DNA of 64,000 nucleotides. Source: Caballeronia calidae. Its GTDB lineage: Bacteria > Pseudomonadota > Gammaproteobacteria > Burkholderiales > Burkholderiaceae. The position numbers and the translations under genes were made by a program. The notes under the pieces were generated by a model. The model was not told where the DNA came from, ran no database searches, and worked only from the letters and a program-made list of their open reading frames with translations. The stretch spans positions 62,001-126,000 of the forward strand of contig NZ_FCOX02000016.1 in assembly GCF_900044055.2 (NCBI RefSeq). The letters run 5' to 3'. Shown here one piece after another: positions 47,838 to 56,913 of the stretch. Every line of letters starts with the position of its first letter. Position 1 is the stretch's first letter.

Positions 47838-48452
47838 TTACTTGCCCGGCTTGACGCTCGCCACTTCCTGATCGGCTTGCGCGCGCGTCGCCTTGATGGC
47901 TTGCGGCATGTACTTCTGCATCAGGCCGTTCACGACGTCGCGGCCAACCTGGTCCTGGACCTGGATGAACTTGCGGCCGGTCGGGCTCTTGTAGAAGTTG
48001 GTCAGATCCTTGATCTCGTCCGTCGAGTAGTACTTGGCGTATGCCTCGAACTGAGCCTGCATCGCGTCCTTGCGGAATGCGTCCGTGGCGAAGACCTGGC
48101 CAGCGGAATCGACGAGCTTCGGCACGGCGTTCTTCTGCAGCGTCGGCACAGCGGCCTGCTTCTGCTTGTCGTTCAGCGTCTTGTTCTCGGACAGCGCGTC
48201 CGAGAGGATCGCCGGGACGAGCTGCTTCGACTGCATCTGCGCGCTGTTACCGATCGCACCGACCAGCTTCTGCGCGTCGATTGCCTCGAGCAGGTCCTTG
48301 ATCGCGGCTTGCTTGGCCGGATCAACCGGTGCTGCTGCGGCCGCCGGTGCGGCCGACTGTGCAGGCGCCTGGTTCTGAAGCGACTGAGCCATCGCGATAG
48401 TCGGCACGAAAGCGGCCAGCAACATCCACTGCTTGAAACGTCCTTGCATCAT
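47838..48452 (-). CDS. DUF2059 secreted protein
   Basis: 204 residues. Signal peptide MMQGRFKQWMLLAAFVPTIAMA is followed by an Ala/Gln-rich linker and the DUF2059 domain (~95-180): FRKDAMQAQFEAYAKYYSTDEIKDLTNFYKSPTGRKFIQVQ, a typical helical pattern. Periplasmic location is expected. Function is unknown. The gene sits between gyrA and serC, as in related Burkholderia genomes. Confidence 0.87.
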   Translation of the reverse strand: MMQGRFKQWMLLAAFVPTIAMAQSLQNQAPAQSAAPAAAAAPVDPAKQAAIKDLLEAIDAQKLVGAIGNSAQMQSKQLVPAILSDALSENKTLNDKQKQAAVPTLQKNAVPKLVDSAGQVFATDAFRKDAMQAQFEAYAKYYSTDEIKDLTNFYKSPTGRKFIQVQDQVGRDVVNGLMQKYMPQAIKATRAQADQEVASVKPGK

Positions 48453-48623
48453 TACTCCCTGTAAAAAATTTCCAGTTCGCCACTGGCGACGAGCCTTTGC
48501 GCGTCGATCCGATGCCGGCCTCGCGTCATGCGAGGCGCAAGCGCCGGCAACGAGCTCAAGTCGCGCAGCTTAACCAATTCGAGCTTTCAAAAGCGATACG
48601 AGAGACCCGCGACACAAAAAATA

Positions 48624-51272
48624 TCAGGCGCTTTCTCCGCCTTCACCGTTTTCCGCGTCGCCCGGCCGGGCTGCATCGTTCGAACCCGAGTCCGAGCCGG
48701 CGTCACCTTCGAGCTCGGCCTCGGCTTCGGCGATATGCTGCAGTCCCGACAACTTCGTTCCCTCATCGAGGCTGATGAGTGTAACACCTTGCGTTGCCCG
48801 GCCCATCTCGCGGATTTCGGAAACTCGCGTGCGAATGAGCACGCCGGATGTGGTGATCAGCATGATCTCGCTTTCCGGCTCGACCAGGGTCGCCGCGACG
48901 ACACGGCCATTGCGTTCCGATGTCTGGATCGCGATCATGCCCTTCGTGCCGCGGCCGTGACGCGTGTATTCGTTGATCGGCGTGCGCTTGCCATAGCCGT
49001 TCTCGGTGGCCGTTAGCACCGACTGGTTCTCGCCGCCCGCCACCAGCATCGCGATGACCTGCTGCCCGTCTTCCAGCTGCATGCCCCGCACGCCGCGCGC
49101 CTCGCGGCCCATCGCGCGCACGTCGTTTTCATCGAAACGAACCGCCTTGCCCGCGTCCGAGAACAGCATGACATCGTGCTCGCCATCGGTGATCGCCGCG
49201 CCGATGAGGTAATCGCCCTCGTCCAGCCCGACCGCGATGATGCCCTTCTTCATCGGACGGCTGAATGCTTCGAGCGGCGTCTTCTTGACCGTGCCGAGCG
49301 ACGTGGCCATGAACACGTACTTGTCCGCCGAGAATTCCTTCACCGGCAGTACGACGTTGATCTTCTCGCCGTCCTGCAGCGGGAACATGTTGACGATTGG
49401 ACGGCCACGCGCGTTGCGCGAGCCCTGCGGCACTTCATACACCTTGACCCAGTACACGCGGCCGCGATTGGAGAAGCACAGCATGTGATCGTGCGTGTTC
49501 GCGATGAAGAGCGTGTCGATCCAGTCGTCTTCCTTCATCTGCGTCGCCTGCTTGCCGCGTCCGCCGCGCTTCTGCGCGCGATATTCGGAAAGCGGCTGCG
49601 ACTTCACGTAGCCCGAGTGCGACATGGTCACGACCATTTCCTGCGGCGTGATCAGGTCTTCCGTGTTGAGTTCCGTCGCGTTCATCTCGATGCGCGAGCG
49701 GCGGTCGTCGCCGAACTCGGCGCGCACCTGGCCCAGTTCCTCGACGATCATCTGGCGGATGCGCTCCGGCCGCGCGAGGATATCGAGCAGGTCGGCGATC
49801 TGCGCCATCACCTCGCGATACTCGCTCGTGATCTTGTCCTGTTCGAGGCCGGTCAGGCGCTGCAGACGCATCTGCAGGATTTCCTGCGCCTGGACGTCCG
49901 ACAATTTATACAGACCGTCCGCCTGGAGGCCGTAGGCCGGGTTCAACCCTTCCGGACGATATGCCAGGCGACCACCCGACGCCTCGGTCTCGGCGCGCGT
50001 CAGCATGTCGCGCACGAGCGACGAATCCCACGGACGCGCCATCAATTCCTGCTTCGCGATAGGCGGCGTCGGCGCGGCCTTGATGATCGCGATGAACTCG
50101 TCGATATTCGCGAGCGCGACGGCGAGACCCTCGAGCACGTGCCCGCGGTCGCGCGCCTTGCGCAGTTCGTATACAGTGCGCCGCGTCAGCACTTCCCGTC
50201 GATGCGACAGGAAGCACTCGATCATTTCCTTCAGATTCAGCAGCTTGGGCTGGCCGTCGACGAGCGCGACCAGGTTCATGCCAAACGTGTCCTGAAGCTG
50301 CGTCTGCTTGTACAGGTTGTTCAGAATGACTTCAGGCACTTCGCCGCGCTTCAACTCGATCACGACACGCATGCCGGATTTGTCGGATTCGTCGCGGATA
50401 TCGGAAATGCCTTCCAGCTTCTTCTCGTTGACGAGTTCGGCGATGCGCTCGAGCAGCGTGCGCTTGTTCACCTGATACGGAATCTCGTCGACGATGATCG
50501 CCATGCGCTGACCGCGGTCGATCTCCTCGAAGTGCGTGGCCGCGCGCATGACGACGCGTCCGCGTCCCGTGCGGTAGCCGTCGCGCACGCCCGCCACGCC
50601 GTAGATGATGCCGGCCGTCGGGAAATCGGGCGCCGGCACGATCTCGATGAGTTCGTCGACGGTGGCTTCGGGCGTATTCAGCAGATGCAGACAGGCGTCG
50701 ACGATTTCGCGCAGATTGTGCGGCGGAATGTTGGTCGCCATGCCGACCGCGATGCCGGCCGAGCCGTTGATCAGCAGATTGGGGATACGCGCCGGAAGAA
50801 CGAGCGGCTCGTTTTCGCTGCCGTCGTAGTTCGGGCCGAAGTCGACGGTTTCCTTGTCGATGTCGGCCAGCAGTTCGTGGCCGATCTTCGCCATGCGAAT
50901 TTCGGTGTAGCGCATGGCCGCGGCGTTGTCGCCATCGACCGAACCGAAGTTGCCCTGGCCGTCCACCAGCATGTAGCGCAGCGAGAACGGCTGCGCCATG
51001 CGAACGATCGTCTCGTAGACGGAGGCGTCGCCGTGAGGATGGTATTTACCGATGACGTCGCCGACGATACGCGCCGATTTCTTGTACGGGCGGTTCCAGT
51101 CGTTGTTCAGTTCGTGCATCGAGTAGAGCGCCCGACGATGCACCGGCTTCAAGCCATCGCGGACATCGGGAAGCGCGCGCCCGACGATCACGCTCATCGC
51201 GTAATCGAGATACGAACGGCGCATTTCCTCCTCTAGGGAGATTGGCAGAGTCTCTTTGGCGAATTGATCCAT
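48624..51272 (-). CDS. gyrA: DNA gyrase subunit A
   Basis: 882 residues from ATG 51272 ([40 protein letters not shown]). GyrA cuts and reseals DNA in the supercoiling reaction; catalytic Tyr is Tyr122 in [11 protein letters not shown]. The GyrA-box-type repeat QKRGGRGKQ and six-bladed C-terminal domain are present, and the acidic Gly/Ser tail ends GGESA. The quinolone region reads [10 protein letters not shown], with Ala83, Ser84 and Glu87 in E. coli numbering. Most Burkholderia I recall have Thr83, so this position deserves checking. An in-frame extension to 51437 is not real. Confidence 0.97.
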   Translation of the reverse strand: MDQFAKETLPISLEEEMRRSYLDYAMSVIVGRALPDVRDGLKPVHRRALYSMHELNNDWNRPYKKSARIVGDVIGKYHPHGDASVYETIVRMAQPFSLRYMLVDGQGNFGSVDGDNAAAMRYTEIRMAKIGHELLADIDKETVDFGPNYDGSENEPLVLPARIPNLLINGSAGIAVGMATNIPPHNLREIVDACLHLLNTPEATVDELIEIVPAPDFPTAGIIYGVAGVRDGYRTGRGRVVMRAATHFEEIDRGQRMAIIVDEIPYQVNKRTLLERIAELVNEKKLEGISDIRDESDKSGMRVVIELKRGEVPEVILNNLYKQTQLQDTFGMNLVALVDGQPKLLNLKEMIECFLSHRREVLTRRTVYELRKARDRGHVLEGLAVALANIDEFIAIIKAAPTPPIAKQELMARPWDSSLVRDMLTRAETEASGGRLAYRPEGLNPAYGLQADGLYKLSDVQAQEILQMRLQRLTGLEQDKITSEYREVMAQIADLLDILARPERIRQMIVEELGQVRAEFGDDRRSRIEMNATELNTEDLITPQEMVVTMSHSGYVKSQPLSEYRAQKRGGRGKQATQMKEDDWIDTLFIANTHDHMLCFSNRGRVYWVKVYEVPQGSRNARGRPIVNMFPLQDGEKINVVLPVKEFSADKYVFMATSLGTVKKTPLEAFSRPMKKGIIAVGLDEGDYLIGAAITDGEHDVMLFSDAGKAVRFDENDVRAMGREARGVRGMQLEDGQQVIAMLVAGGENQSVLTATENGYGKRTPINEYTRHGRGTKGMIAIQTSERNGRVVAATLVEPESEIMLITTSGVLIRTRVSEIREMGRATQGVTLISLDEGTKLSGLQHIAEAEAELEGDAGSDSGSNDAARPGDAENGEGGESA

Positions 51273-51480
51273 TATCCGTGTCTTGAACTTTGCAGCGGCG
51301 ACACGGCAGCGCGCGCGGCGATTTCGCGAGACCCGCCCGCCAGCCGCGCGACATGCGCCGGCGTGGCGCGTAGCCGACGTACGCTGCGCGCCGCGTATGC
51401 AGCGCATGCCTTTTCCTGTGCTGCGAACGCAACACAATCAGAAGATTCTACCATGCGCGACATTCGCGCCCGGACGCATG

Positions 51481-51515
51481 CTGTATACATACAGTGTGAC
51501 GACTAAACACACTGT
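51481..51515. promoter_or_regulatory. Overlapping dyads upstream of gyrA
   Basis: CTGTATACATACAG (51481-51494) is a near palindrome. It overlaps a perfect 8-bp inverted repeat ACAGTGTG (51491-51498) / CACACTGT (51508-51515) with a 9-base spacer. They lie 209-243 bases upstream of gyrA. The first has CTG-N8-CAG, not the N10 spacing of a LexA box. Confidence 0.5.
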
Positions 51516-51864
51516 GTAACGAAGCGCTGATCCGCAATGTGTTCGCCGACTTCGCAATACGCAACGCTGTACCAATTACTTACAAAAAGCGCGGAACGTT
51601 TTCCGTCAAATCGTCACTTGGGCGGGCTATCATGCCGCCTCGCCGTTCTGCTGATCGCAAAAGTACTCGCGATAAAAATACGCAGGAAATCGCTTTCGGG
51701 CACGCAAAGTGCGCACGTTTCGCGCCTTCTTCTCGCCCTGACCGCCTCCTGTCCCTTCTTGTTGCGCATGCACCACATACGGTTGCGGGCGTACTGCGTG
51801 CGGGGATATTTTTATCGTTGCAAGGGAACGATATGGCAAAATGCCAACGCACAAAGTTAGACAC

Positions 51865-51919
51865 TGCTCGAAGTCTACACAGCGCGTTTTGTTCCGTAGG
51901 GAATGTTATACTTCGAGCA
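51865..51919. promoter_or_regulatory. 10-bp inverted repeat flanking the ompA-like promoter
   Basis: TGCTCGAAGT (51865-51874) and ACTTCGAGCA (51910-51919) are perfect inverted repeats 35 bases apart. The right copy overlaps the TATACT -10-like element (51907-51912), 77-82 bases upstream of the ompA-like ATG. This suggests a repressor loop or an mRNA/promoter hairpin. Confidence 0.55.
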
Positions 51920-51988
51920 ATGTATGACTTGTCTTCGTCTACAGGCTCGCAGTAAACCTGCGGTAATCTCAATTTCGAGAGGAGAAAT

Positions 51989-52648
51989 ATGAATAAACTT
52001 TCAAAGCTCGCGTTCATTGCAGCTACCGCAGTTATGGCTGCATCGGCCTCGGCACAGTCGGTGCCGGCCTCGCGACAAGCCGTGAATGACAACTGGGTGA
52101 ACGGTACGGGCGAGTATGTGTGGATGAACGGCACGAACGAACTGTGCTGGCGCGACGCATTCTGGACCCCGGCTACGGCAAACGCAAAGTGCGATGGCGC
52201 GCTGGTCGCGCAAGCACCGACGCCGCCGGCACCGGTCGCTCCGCCGCCCGCTATCACGAGCCAGAAGGTTACCTACCAGGCTGACGCTCTGTTCGACTTC
52301 GACAAGGCTGTCCTGAAGCCGGCTGGTAAGCAGCAACTGGACGATCTCGCATCGAAGATCGGCGCGCTGAACCTCGAAGTCGTGGTTGCAACGGGTTACA
52401 CCGACCGCATCGGTTCGGACAAGTACAACGACCGTCTGTCGCTGCGCCGTGCGCAAGCTGTCAAGGCTTACCTGGTCAGCAAGGGCATCGAAGCCAACCG
52501 CATCTACACGGAAGGCAAGGGCAAGCGCGACCCGGTCACGAAGGGTTCCTGCACGCAGAAGAACCGCAAGCAACTCATCGCCTGCCTCGCACCGGATCGT
52601 CGCGTGGAAGTCGAAGTTGTCGGTACGACGCGTCAGCCGCAGCAGTAA
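51989..52648 (+). CDS. OmpA-family outer membrane protein
   Basis: 219 residues with signal peptide MNKLSKLAFIAATAVMAASASAQ. The mature part has a short conserved region NDNWVNGTGEYVWMNGTNELCWRDAFWTPATANAKCDG, a Pro-rich linker and a C-terminal OmpA/MotB peptidoglycan-binding domain (~100-210). That domain carries ADALFDFDKAVLKPAGKQQLDDLA and GYTDRIGSDKYNDRLSLRRAQAVKAYLVSKGI. Family members sit at the outer membrane bound to peptidoglycan. The ribosome binding site GAGAGGAG is strong, and the coding sequence is biased to common codons, consistent with abundance. Confidence 0.93.
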   Translation: MNKLSKLAFIAATAVMAASASAQSVPASRQAVNDNWVNGTGEYVWMNGTNELCWRDAFWTPATANAKCDGALVAQAPTPPAPVAPPPAITSQKVTYQADALFDFDKAVLKPAGKQQLDDLASKIGALNLEVVVATGYTDRIGSDKYNDRLSLRRAQAVKAYLVSKGIEANRIYTEGKGKRDPVTKGSCTQKNRKQLIACLAPDRRVEVEVVGTTRQPQQ

Positions 52649-52672
52649 TCGCGAGCTGGATTGCCGCAGATC

Positions 52673-52700
52673 AAACCCCCGCCTCGGCGGGGGTTTTTTT
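52673..52700 (+). terminator. Terminator of the ompA-like gene
   Basis: CCCCCG and complementary CGGGGG arms (52676-52693) form a GC-rich stem with a short loop and a run of seven T (52694-52700), 25 bases after the stop. Confidence 0.92.
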
Positions 52701-52768
52701 ATGCCTGAAGCTTTTCGCCCGTCCGTTCAGTTGACCGCCGATTCGGGTAGGCTTTCCTATTCCGCTTT

Positions 52769-52797
52769 TTGCCCGCCCATTGCGGCGCCTATATACT
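52769..52797 (+). promoter_or_regulatory. Sigma-70 promoter of ubiG-gph
   Basis: TTGCCC (52769-52774), 17-base spacer, TATACT (52792-52797). The -10 lies 42 bases upstream of the ubiG ATG. Confidence 0.6.
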
Positions 52798-52839
52798 CGG
52801 TCCTAATCGATTCACGACCCAATAAGGCACTTTCCGAAC

Positions 52840-53538
52840 ATGACCAATGTCGATCCCCACGAACTGCAGAAATTCAGCGAGCTCGCGCATCGCTGGTGGG
52901 ACCCGAACGCCGAGTTCAAGCCGTTGCACGAACTGAATCCGGTACGGCTCGACTGGATCGACGCGCACGCGCATTTGATGAGCAAGCGTGTCCTCGACAT
53001 CGGCTGCGGCGGCGGCATTCTGTCGGAGTCGATGGCAACGCGCGGCGCGAGCGTGAAAGGCATCGATCTGTCGTCGAGCGCGCTGGGCGTCGCCGATCTG
53101 CATAGCCTCGAAAGCGGTGTCGAAGTGGCGTACGAGGAGATTTCGGCCGAGGCGCTCGCCGCGCGCGAACCCGGCTCGTACGATGTCGTCACCTGCATGG
53201 AAATGCTCGAGCACGTGCCGAATCCTGCTGGCACCGTCGCGGCGTGCGCCGCGCTCGTGAAGCCGGGCGGCTGGGTTTTCTTCTCTACGCTGAACCGCAA
53301 CGCGAAGGCGTATCTCTTCGCTGTCATCGGTGCGGAATACATCGCGCGCATGCTGCCTCGCGGCACGCACGATTACGCTCGCTTCATCAAGCCGTCGGAG
53401 CTTGCCACGTTCGCGCGCGCGACTTCGCTTCAGCCCGTCGACATCAAGGGCATCACGTATCGGCCGATCTCCAAGCACTTCGCTCTGTCAAACGACACGA
53501 GCATCAACTACATGATGGCTTGCCGCCGCGAAGCCTGA
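52840..53538 (+). CDS. ubiG: Ubiquinone biosynthesis O-methyltransferase
   Basis: 232 residues. UbiG performs both O-methylations of ubiquinone synthesis with SAM. N-terminal [30 protein letters not shown] (here [12 protein letters not shown]...) is UbiG-specific. The SAM site is [28 protein letters not shown], and [11 protein letters not shown] is motif II. gph follows after four bases, so they share the promoter. Confidence 0.96.
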   Translation: MTNVDPHELQKFSELAHRWWDPNAEFKPLHELNPVRLDWIDAHAHLMSKRVLDIGCGGGILSESMATRGASVKGIDLSSSALGVADLHSLESGVEVAYEEISAEALAAREPGSYDVVTCMEMLEHVPNPAGTVAACAALVKPGGWVFFSTLNRNAKAYLFAVIGAEYIARMLPRGTHDYARFIKPSELATFARATSLQPVDIKGITYRPISKHFALSNDTSINYMMACRREA

Positions 53539-53542
53539 CGCC

Positions 53543-54307
53543 ATGATCAACGAAGATCCCTTGTCCACGGGCACCATCGATACCAAGCCCCTCCCGGAAG
53601 ATACGACTCCCCTGCCCCAGCGCCTCGCCGAAGGCGACGGCCTCGGGCTGTGCCAGGCCGTGCTGTTCGACCTCGACGGCACCATCGCCGATACCGCGCC
53701 CGATCTCATCGCCGCGGTGAACAAGATGCGCCACGACCGTGGCCTCGAAATGCGTCCGCTCGAAACGCTGCGTCCGTATGCGTCGGCGGGCGCGCGCGGC
53801 CTTTTGGGCGGTGCGTTCGAGATTGGGCCGGAGCATCACGAGTTCACCGCGATGCGCGACGAATTTCTCGCCAATTACGAGGCCGATCTGTGCATCGAGA
53901 CGACGCTGTTTCCAGGCATCGCCGAGATCCTCGATCAGCTCGATGCGCGCGGCGTGCGCTGGGGCATCGTCACGAACAAGGTGACGCGGCTCGCGGCGCC
54001 GCTCGTCGGCCTGCTCGGTCTCGACGCGCGCGCGGGCTGCCTCGTGTGCGGCGACACCACGCCGCATTCGAAACCGCATCCCGCGCCGCTTTTGCACGCG
54101 GCGGAACTGCTGGATGTCGCGCCGGAGCGCATCGTCTATGTCGGCGATGATCTGCGCGACGTGCAGGCCGGCTTCGCGGCGGGCATGATCACGGTGGCGG
54201 CGGCTTACGGCTATTGCGGCGATGACATTCCACCGCGCCGCTGGCACGCCAATCACGTCGTGGATTCGCCGGAAGAACTGCAGCATCTTCTGCGCGATAT
54301 CGCGTAA
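53543..54307 (+). CDS. gph: Phosphoglycolate phosphatase
   Basis: 254 residues, HAD family. Motif I is AVLFDLDGTIADTAPDLIAAVN, motif II WGIVTNKVTRLAAPL, motif III Lys in CGDTTPHSKPHPAPLLHAAELLDV and motif IV IVYVGDDLRDVQAGFAAGMITVAAAYGY. A ~38-residue N-terminal extension precedes motif I. It removes phosphate from 2-phosphoglycolate formed in DNA repair or by Rubisco-type reactions. It follows ubiG by four bases, the conserved ubiG-gph pair. Confidence 0.93.
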   Translation: MINEDPLSTGTIDTKPLPEDTTPLPQRLAEGDGLGLCQAVLFDLDGTIADTAPDLIAAVNKMRHDRGLEMRPLETLRPYASAGARGLLGGAFEIGPEHHEFTAMRDEFLANYEADLCIETTLFPGIAEILDQLDARGVRWGIVTNKVTRLAAPLVGLLGLDARAGCLVCGDTTPHSKPHPAPLLHAAELLDVAPERIVYVGDDLRDVQAGFAAGMITVAAAYGYCGDDIPPRRWHANHVVDSPEELQHLLRDIA

Positions 54308-54387
54308 GCGCGGCGCCAGGGCAGTGCCTTGAATTGCGCGCCATTCGCCTCATATGGTTTTTCGTGGGATAATTTCAGTTCCGCTTC

Positions 54388-54746
54388 GGGGGCGACCTGG
54401 TTTCGACAGGGGTTGTGAAGCGGTCAGGGCATACCGAGGACCCGTCACCTCGTTAATCAATGGGAAAAACGTAACTGCAAACGACGATACGTTCGCACTG
54501 GCAGCCTAAGGGCTAGCCGTCCTCTCACTAATTCGCTGACGGGTTAGGGTAGCAATACCACGAGAGGTCATATACGTCAGATAAGCCTTTGCGGCGTCAC
54601 GACGCCAAGGTCGAAAATTTAGTGAATCGCCGTAACGCAGCGTGTTCGTCCGCGTCGTTGCGGTTAAATCAAAAGACAGAACTAAGTATGTAGAACTGGT
54701 CGTAGAGCGCTTCTGGACGCGGGTTCGATTCCCGCCGCCTCCACCA
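54388..54746 (+). ncRNA. ssrA: Transfer-messenger RNA
   Basis: About 359 bases. The 5' end GGGGGCGACCTGGTTTCGAC and the 3' end GGTTCGATTCCCGCCGCCTC followed by CACCA fold as the tRNA-like domain with encoded CCA. The tag frame (54477-54509) reads ANDDTFALAA then TAA, the tag of Burkholderia. It rescues stalled ribosomes with SmpB. A -10-like GATAAT lies at 54368-54373. The 3' end is a common integration site, but none is occupied here. Confidence 0.97.
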
Positions 54747-54759
54747 AAACACCCCGCTG

Positions 54760-54792
54760 AAACCCGCGATCGCGCAAGCATCGCGGGTTTTT
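54760..54792 (+). terminator. Intrinsic terminator of ssrA
   Basis: AACCCGCGAT (54761-54770) pairs with ATCGCGGGTT (54780-54789), with T run to 54792, 14 bases after the tmRNA 3' end. Confidence 0.9.
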
Positions 54793-54812
54793 CTTTGGGC
54801 GCGCGGCAGGCG

Positions 54813-54833
54813 AAAAAAAGCCCCGCGCGGGGC
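54813..54833 (-). terminator. Minus-strand intrinsic terminator downstream of ssrA
   Basis: On the complement, GCCCC-GCGC-GGGGC (54833-54820) is followed by a run of seven T (54819-54813). It would stop leftward transcription entering from the interval after ssrA, for example from the small secreted-protein gene at 55301-55570. Confidence 0.8.
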
Positions 54834-55300
54834 GGGGCAAACATCCTTGAGAGACGTAGCGACGACAGAGACAGCCTTCACTACGTCCGACAGAATAGGC
54901 GGTTCGGCGACGTGCTCGTATCAGACCGGTCTGAAAGTCACTGCTTCGCGTCAATTATCACAGTCTCTGTCCGTCACATTCGGTCACTCTCCACCCGAGA
55001 ACGACCAATCAGAAAGCTCCCATTTCTGGCGTTCCGACTTAGATTTATTCTGGTTCCGCATCTTGATCCTGTTGTCAGTCAGCAGCAAATCAAGTGCCAT
55101 TCCAAGTACTTTGACCTCGCCTCGTGCGAGGTCTTTTTTTTTGCACCATGGACACGCGCGACGAATCCTGCGCAACGTGCACGATCAGGCGAAAGATAGC
55201 GGGAAAAGAGGAAGACGTGCGCAGCGGTTGCGCGACAGAAACAGGCCGGAGACAAGCCAGTCACGGCGCGCGAGCATGCGCGCCGCGTTACAGACGACGC
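54834..55300. other. 467-base interval without supported genes, holding opposing terminators
   Basis: No coding gene is supported here. It is AT-richer than the flanks (55021-55080 is 45 % GC). A minus-strand terminator bounds its left end and a plus-strand terminator lies at 55113-55142, so a short RNA from either strand could fit. Frames that cross ssrA on the complement (for example 54669-54881) are shadows of the tmRNA. Confidence 0.5.
55113..55142 (+). terminator. Strong plus-strand intrinsic terminator without an assigned gene
   Basis: GACCTCGC (55113-55120) and GCGAGGTC (55126-55133) form a perfect 8-bp stem with loop CTCGT, followed by nine T (55134-55142). No gene or known RNA ends here on the plus strand, which suggests an untranslated RNA starting upstream. 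Confidence 0.88.
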
Positions 55301-55570
55301 TCAGTTGGAACCGTCCTTCGGACATTTCAGATTGCAGCCTTCGGGATCGCCGTTGTCACCTCGGCGGCGCATCGCCGACTTGCCATTCTGAAACTTCTCC
55401 GACGGCGCGGACGCGGCGAACTGCATCTGCGGATGTTCGTTGAGACGGAATTGATCTTGCAGAATGCCGCCCGGCATGCCCGGGGAATTCTGGGCGAAGG
55501 CGACAGGAACCAGATACATCGCGCCGGCGACGAGCGCGGCGGAGGAACAAGCGAGCAACGAGAGTTTCAT
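55301..55570 (-). CDS. Small secreted protein of unknown function
   Basis: 89 residues: MKLSLLACSSAALVAGAMYLVPVAFAQNSPG has an h-region and the A-F-A/Q cleavage site. The mature ~63 residues are Gly/Pro/Asn-rich and end with CNLKCPKDGSN; the two Cys could form a disulfide. I do not recognise the family. It lies alone on the minus strand between the interval after ssrA and the fdsR-like gene. Confidence 0.72.
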   Translation of the reverse strand: MKLSLLACSSAALVAGAMYLVPVAFAQNSPGMPGGILQDQFRLNEHPQMQFAASAPSEKFQNGKSAMRRRGDNGDPEGCNLKCPKDGSN

Positions 55571-55714
55571 GGCGGTTTATCGCGCGGGGAAATCGCGCCT
55601 GGAGCAGTAAAGTCGACAGCAAGCCGTTAGGTTAACCCAATTCGCTGTCGAAGGCAGTTTTACACGCCCCCCGCTCTCTTACCGCGCGTTTCCTGTCTTC
55701 GTCACGCGCTTGCT

Positions 55715-56785
55715 TCAGCCGCGCAATCCTTCGTCGACATCGACGAGCGAGCCGCAGCTCGCCGGATCGTAGCCCTCCAGATGCGCCACGCTGTCGGTGA
55801 ATCCTTCGCTACGCAGAATGCGCAACACCGACGCGAGGCGCGCTTCGTCGAGCCGCGCACGCTCGCAGGCGAAGAAATAATCCTCGTGGACGATCGGAAT
55901 GAAATCGAGCGCGAAATGCTGCGCGGCCGGCTGCACGCCGAAGCCGAGATCCGCCATGCCGCTCGCGACGAACGCGGCGATCGCCGAATGCGTGAGCTCG
56001 GTCGTCGCATAGCCGTTGATCTGGTCCGGATCGACGCCCACGCTCCGCAACGACAGATCGAGCAGCATGCGCGTGCCGGAACCCGGCTGTCGATTGACGA
56101 AGCGCACGTCGCCGCGCGCGAGATCGCGCAGGCCGGAGATGTGCTTCGGATTACCCTTTGGCAGAAAAAGTCCCTGCGTGCGCCGCGTGAGCCGAATCAA
56201 CTGATGCTTGTTGCGGTCCAGATACGGCCGATAGATGTCCGCGCACGTCGAACGGAATTCGCCGATCGGCAAATGGAAGCCTGCCAGTTCGCACTCGCCG
56301 CGCGCAAGCGCGCTCACCGCCTCGGCGCTTTCGCGGTATTTGATGTCGACCGGCACGCGCTGGTCGCCGAGCGCGCGCACGAGCGTCGCGACCGCATAGC
56401 CGTGCGACGCATGAATCCGCACCTGCGTCACGCCACCCGCGAGACGCCGGTTCAGCTCGAGGGCGACATCGTTCGCCACGGCCTGCAACGGCGCTTCGAG
56501 CCGGTCGCCGCAGACGCGTTGTGCGCGCAGCACGGACTCGCCGAGTTCCGACAGCACCGACCCGCGCCCGCGCGATTTGGTGATCAGCGCGCCGCCGAGA
56601 CGCACCTCGATTTCGCGCAGCAAACCCCACGCGTGCCGATAGGACAAACCCTTAGCGTTCGCGGCATTCGCGATGCTGCCCGTCTGCGCGACGAGCTGTA
56701 AAAGCGGCACAACCGCGCTGAGACTGGTTTCCCGGCCGTCGGCGTCCCGCAGGACCAGTTCGGCCCGGCATTCGACGTCCACCAT
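55715..56785 (-). CDS. fdsR: ModE/LysR-like regulator with substrate-binding domain (FdsR-like)
   Basis: 356 residues from ATG 56785 with a strong upstream GGAAGGGGGAG; the in-frame GTG two codons earlier is less likely. An N-terminal winged HTH of the ModE type (VPLLQLVAQTGSIANAANAKGLSYRHAWGLLREIEVRLGGALITKSRGRGSVLSELGE, ~28-95) is joined to a periplasmic-binding-like effector domain (~120-340). It is divergent from fdsG, as FdsR of Cupriavidus necator is from fdsGBACD. FdsR represses or activates formate dehydrogenase by formate and molybdate state. The symbol rests on context. Confidence 0.85.
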   Translation of the reverse strand: MVDVECRAELVLRDADGRETSLSAVVPLLQLVAQTGSIANAANAKGLSYRHAWGLLREIEVRLGGALITKSRGRGSVLSELGESVLRAQRVCGDRLEAPLQAVANDVALELNRRLAGGVTQVRIHASHGYAVATLVRALGDQRVPVDIKYRESAEAVSALARGECELAGFHLPIGEFRSTCADIYRPYLDRNKHQLIRLTRRTQGLFLPKGNPKHISGLRDLARGDVRFVNRQPGSGTRMLLDLSLRSVGVDPDQINGYATTELTHSAIAAFVASGMADLGFGVQPAAQHFALDFIPIVHEDYFFACERARLDEARLASVLRILRSEGFTDSVAHLEGYDPASCGSLVDVDEGLRG

Positions 56786-56842
56786 ATGCACTCCCCCTTC
56801 CTATTGCCAAGATATATCACCACGCCTATTGTTCTCGTACAA

Positions 56843-56899
56843 GCTCGGCACCCTTAATTATATCGAGCCGAATATGTACCAACAAAACATATGCCGAGC
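56843..56899 (+). promoter_or_regulatory. Nested dyads in the fds leader
   Basis: Outer arms GCTCGGCA (56843-56850) and TGCCGAGC (56892-56899) are perfect inverted repeats. Inside them ATATGT (56872-56877) and ACATAT (56887-56892) form a second dyad around ACCAACAAA. They end 14 bases before the fdsG ATG, so either FdsR binding or an RNA hairpin that includes the leader is possible. Confidence 0.5.
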
Positions 56900-56913
56900 G
56901 TTGGAGGAGCCCC

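Larger units (their letters stand above)
51273..51988. other. 716-base intergenic region between gyrA and ompA-like gene
   Basis: No gene is supported. Open frames on both strands (such as 51537-51860, 51539-51955 and 51580-52257 on the complement) have no known domains and no good ribosome binding site. The region is less GC-rich than its flanks. It contains dyads at 51481-51515 and 51865-51919 and the presumed divergent promoters; a TAGAAT -10-like box for gyrA lies at 51445-51450 on the complement. Confidence 0.6.

Noticed and set aside
51481..51494. CTGTATACATACAG as a LexA box near gyrA
   Set aside because: CTG and CAG are separated by 8 bases, not the 10 seen at 21499-21518, so it should not fit the LexA dimer.
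51580..52257. 225-residue complement frame overlapping the ompA-like gene
   Set aside because: It is antisense to ompA's signal peptide and linker region, and shows no motif or ribosome binding site.
54669..54881. Complement frame containing WWRRRESNPRP
   Set aside because: This peptide is the well-known translation shadow of a tmRNA/tRNA 3' end.
55715..56785. Ordinary LysR regulator
   Set aside because: The HTH is of ModE type (GSIANAANAKGLSYRHAWGL), so the FdsR-like ModE-PBP assignment is better.
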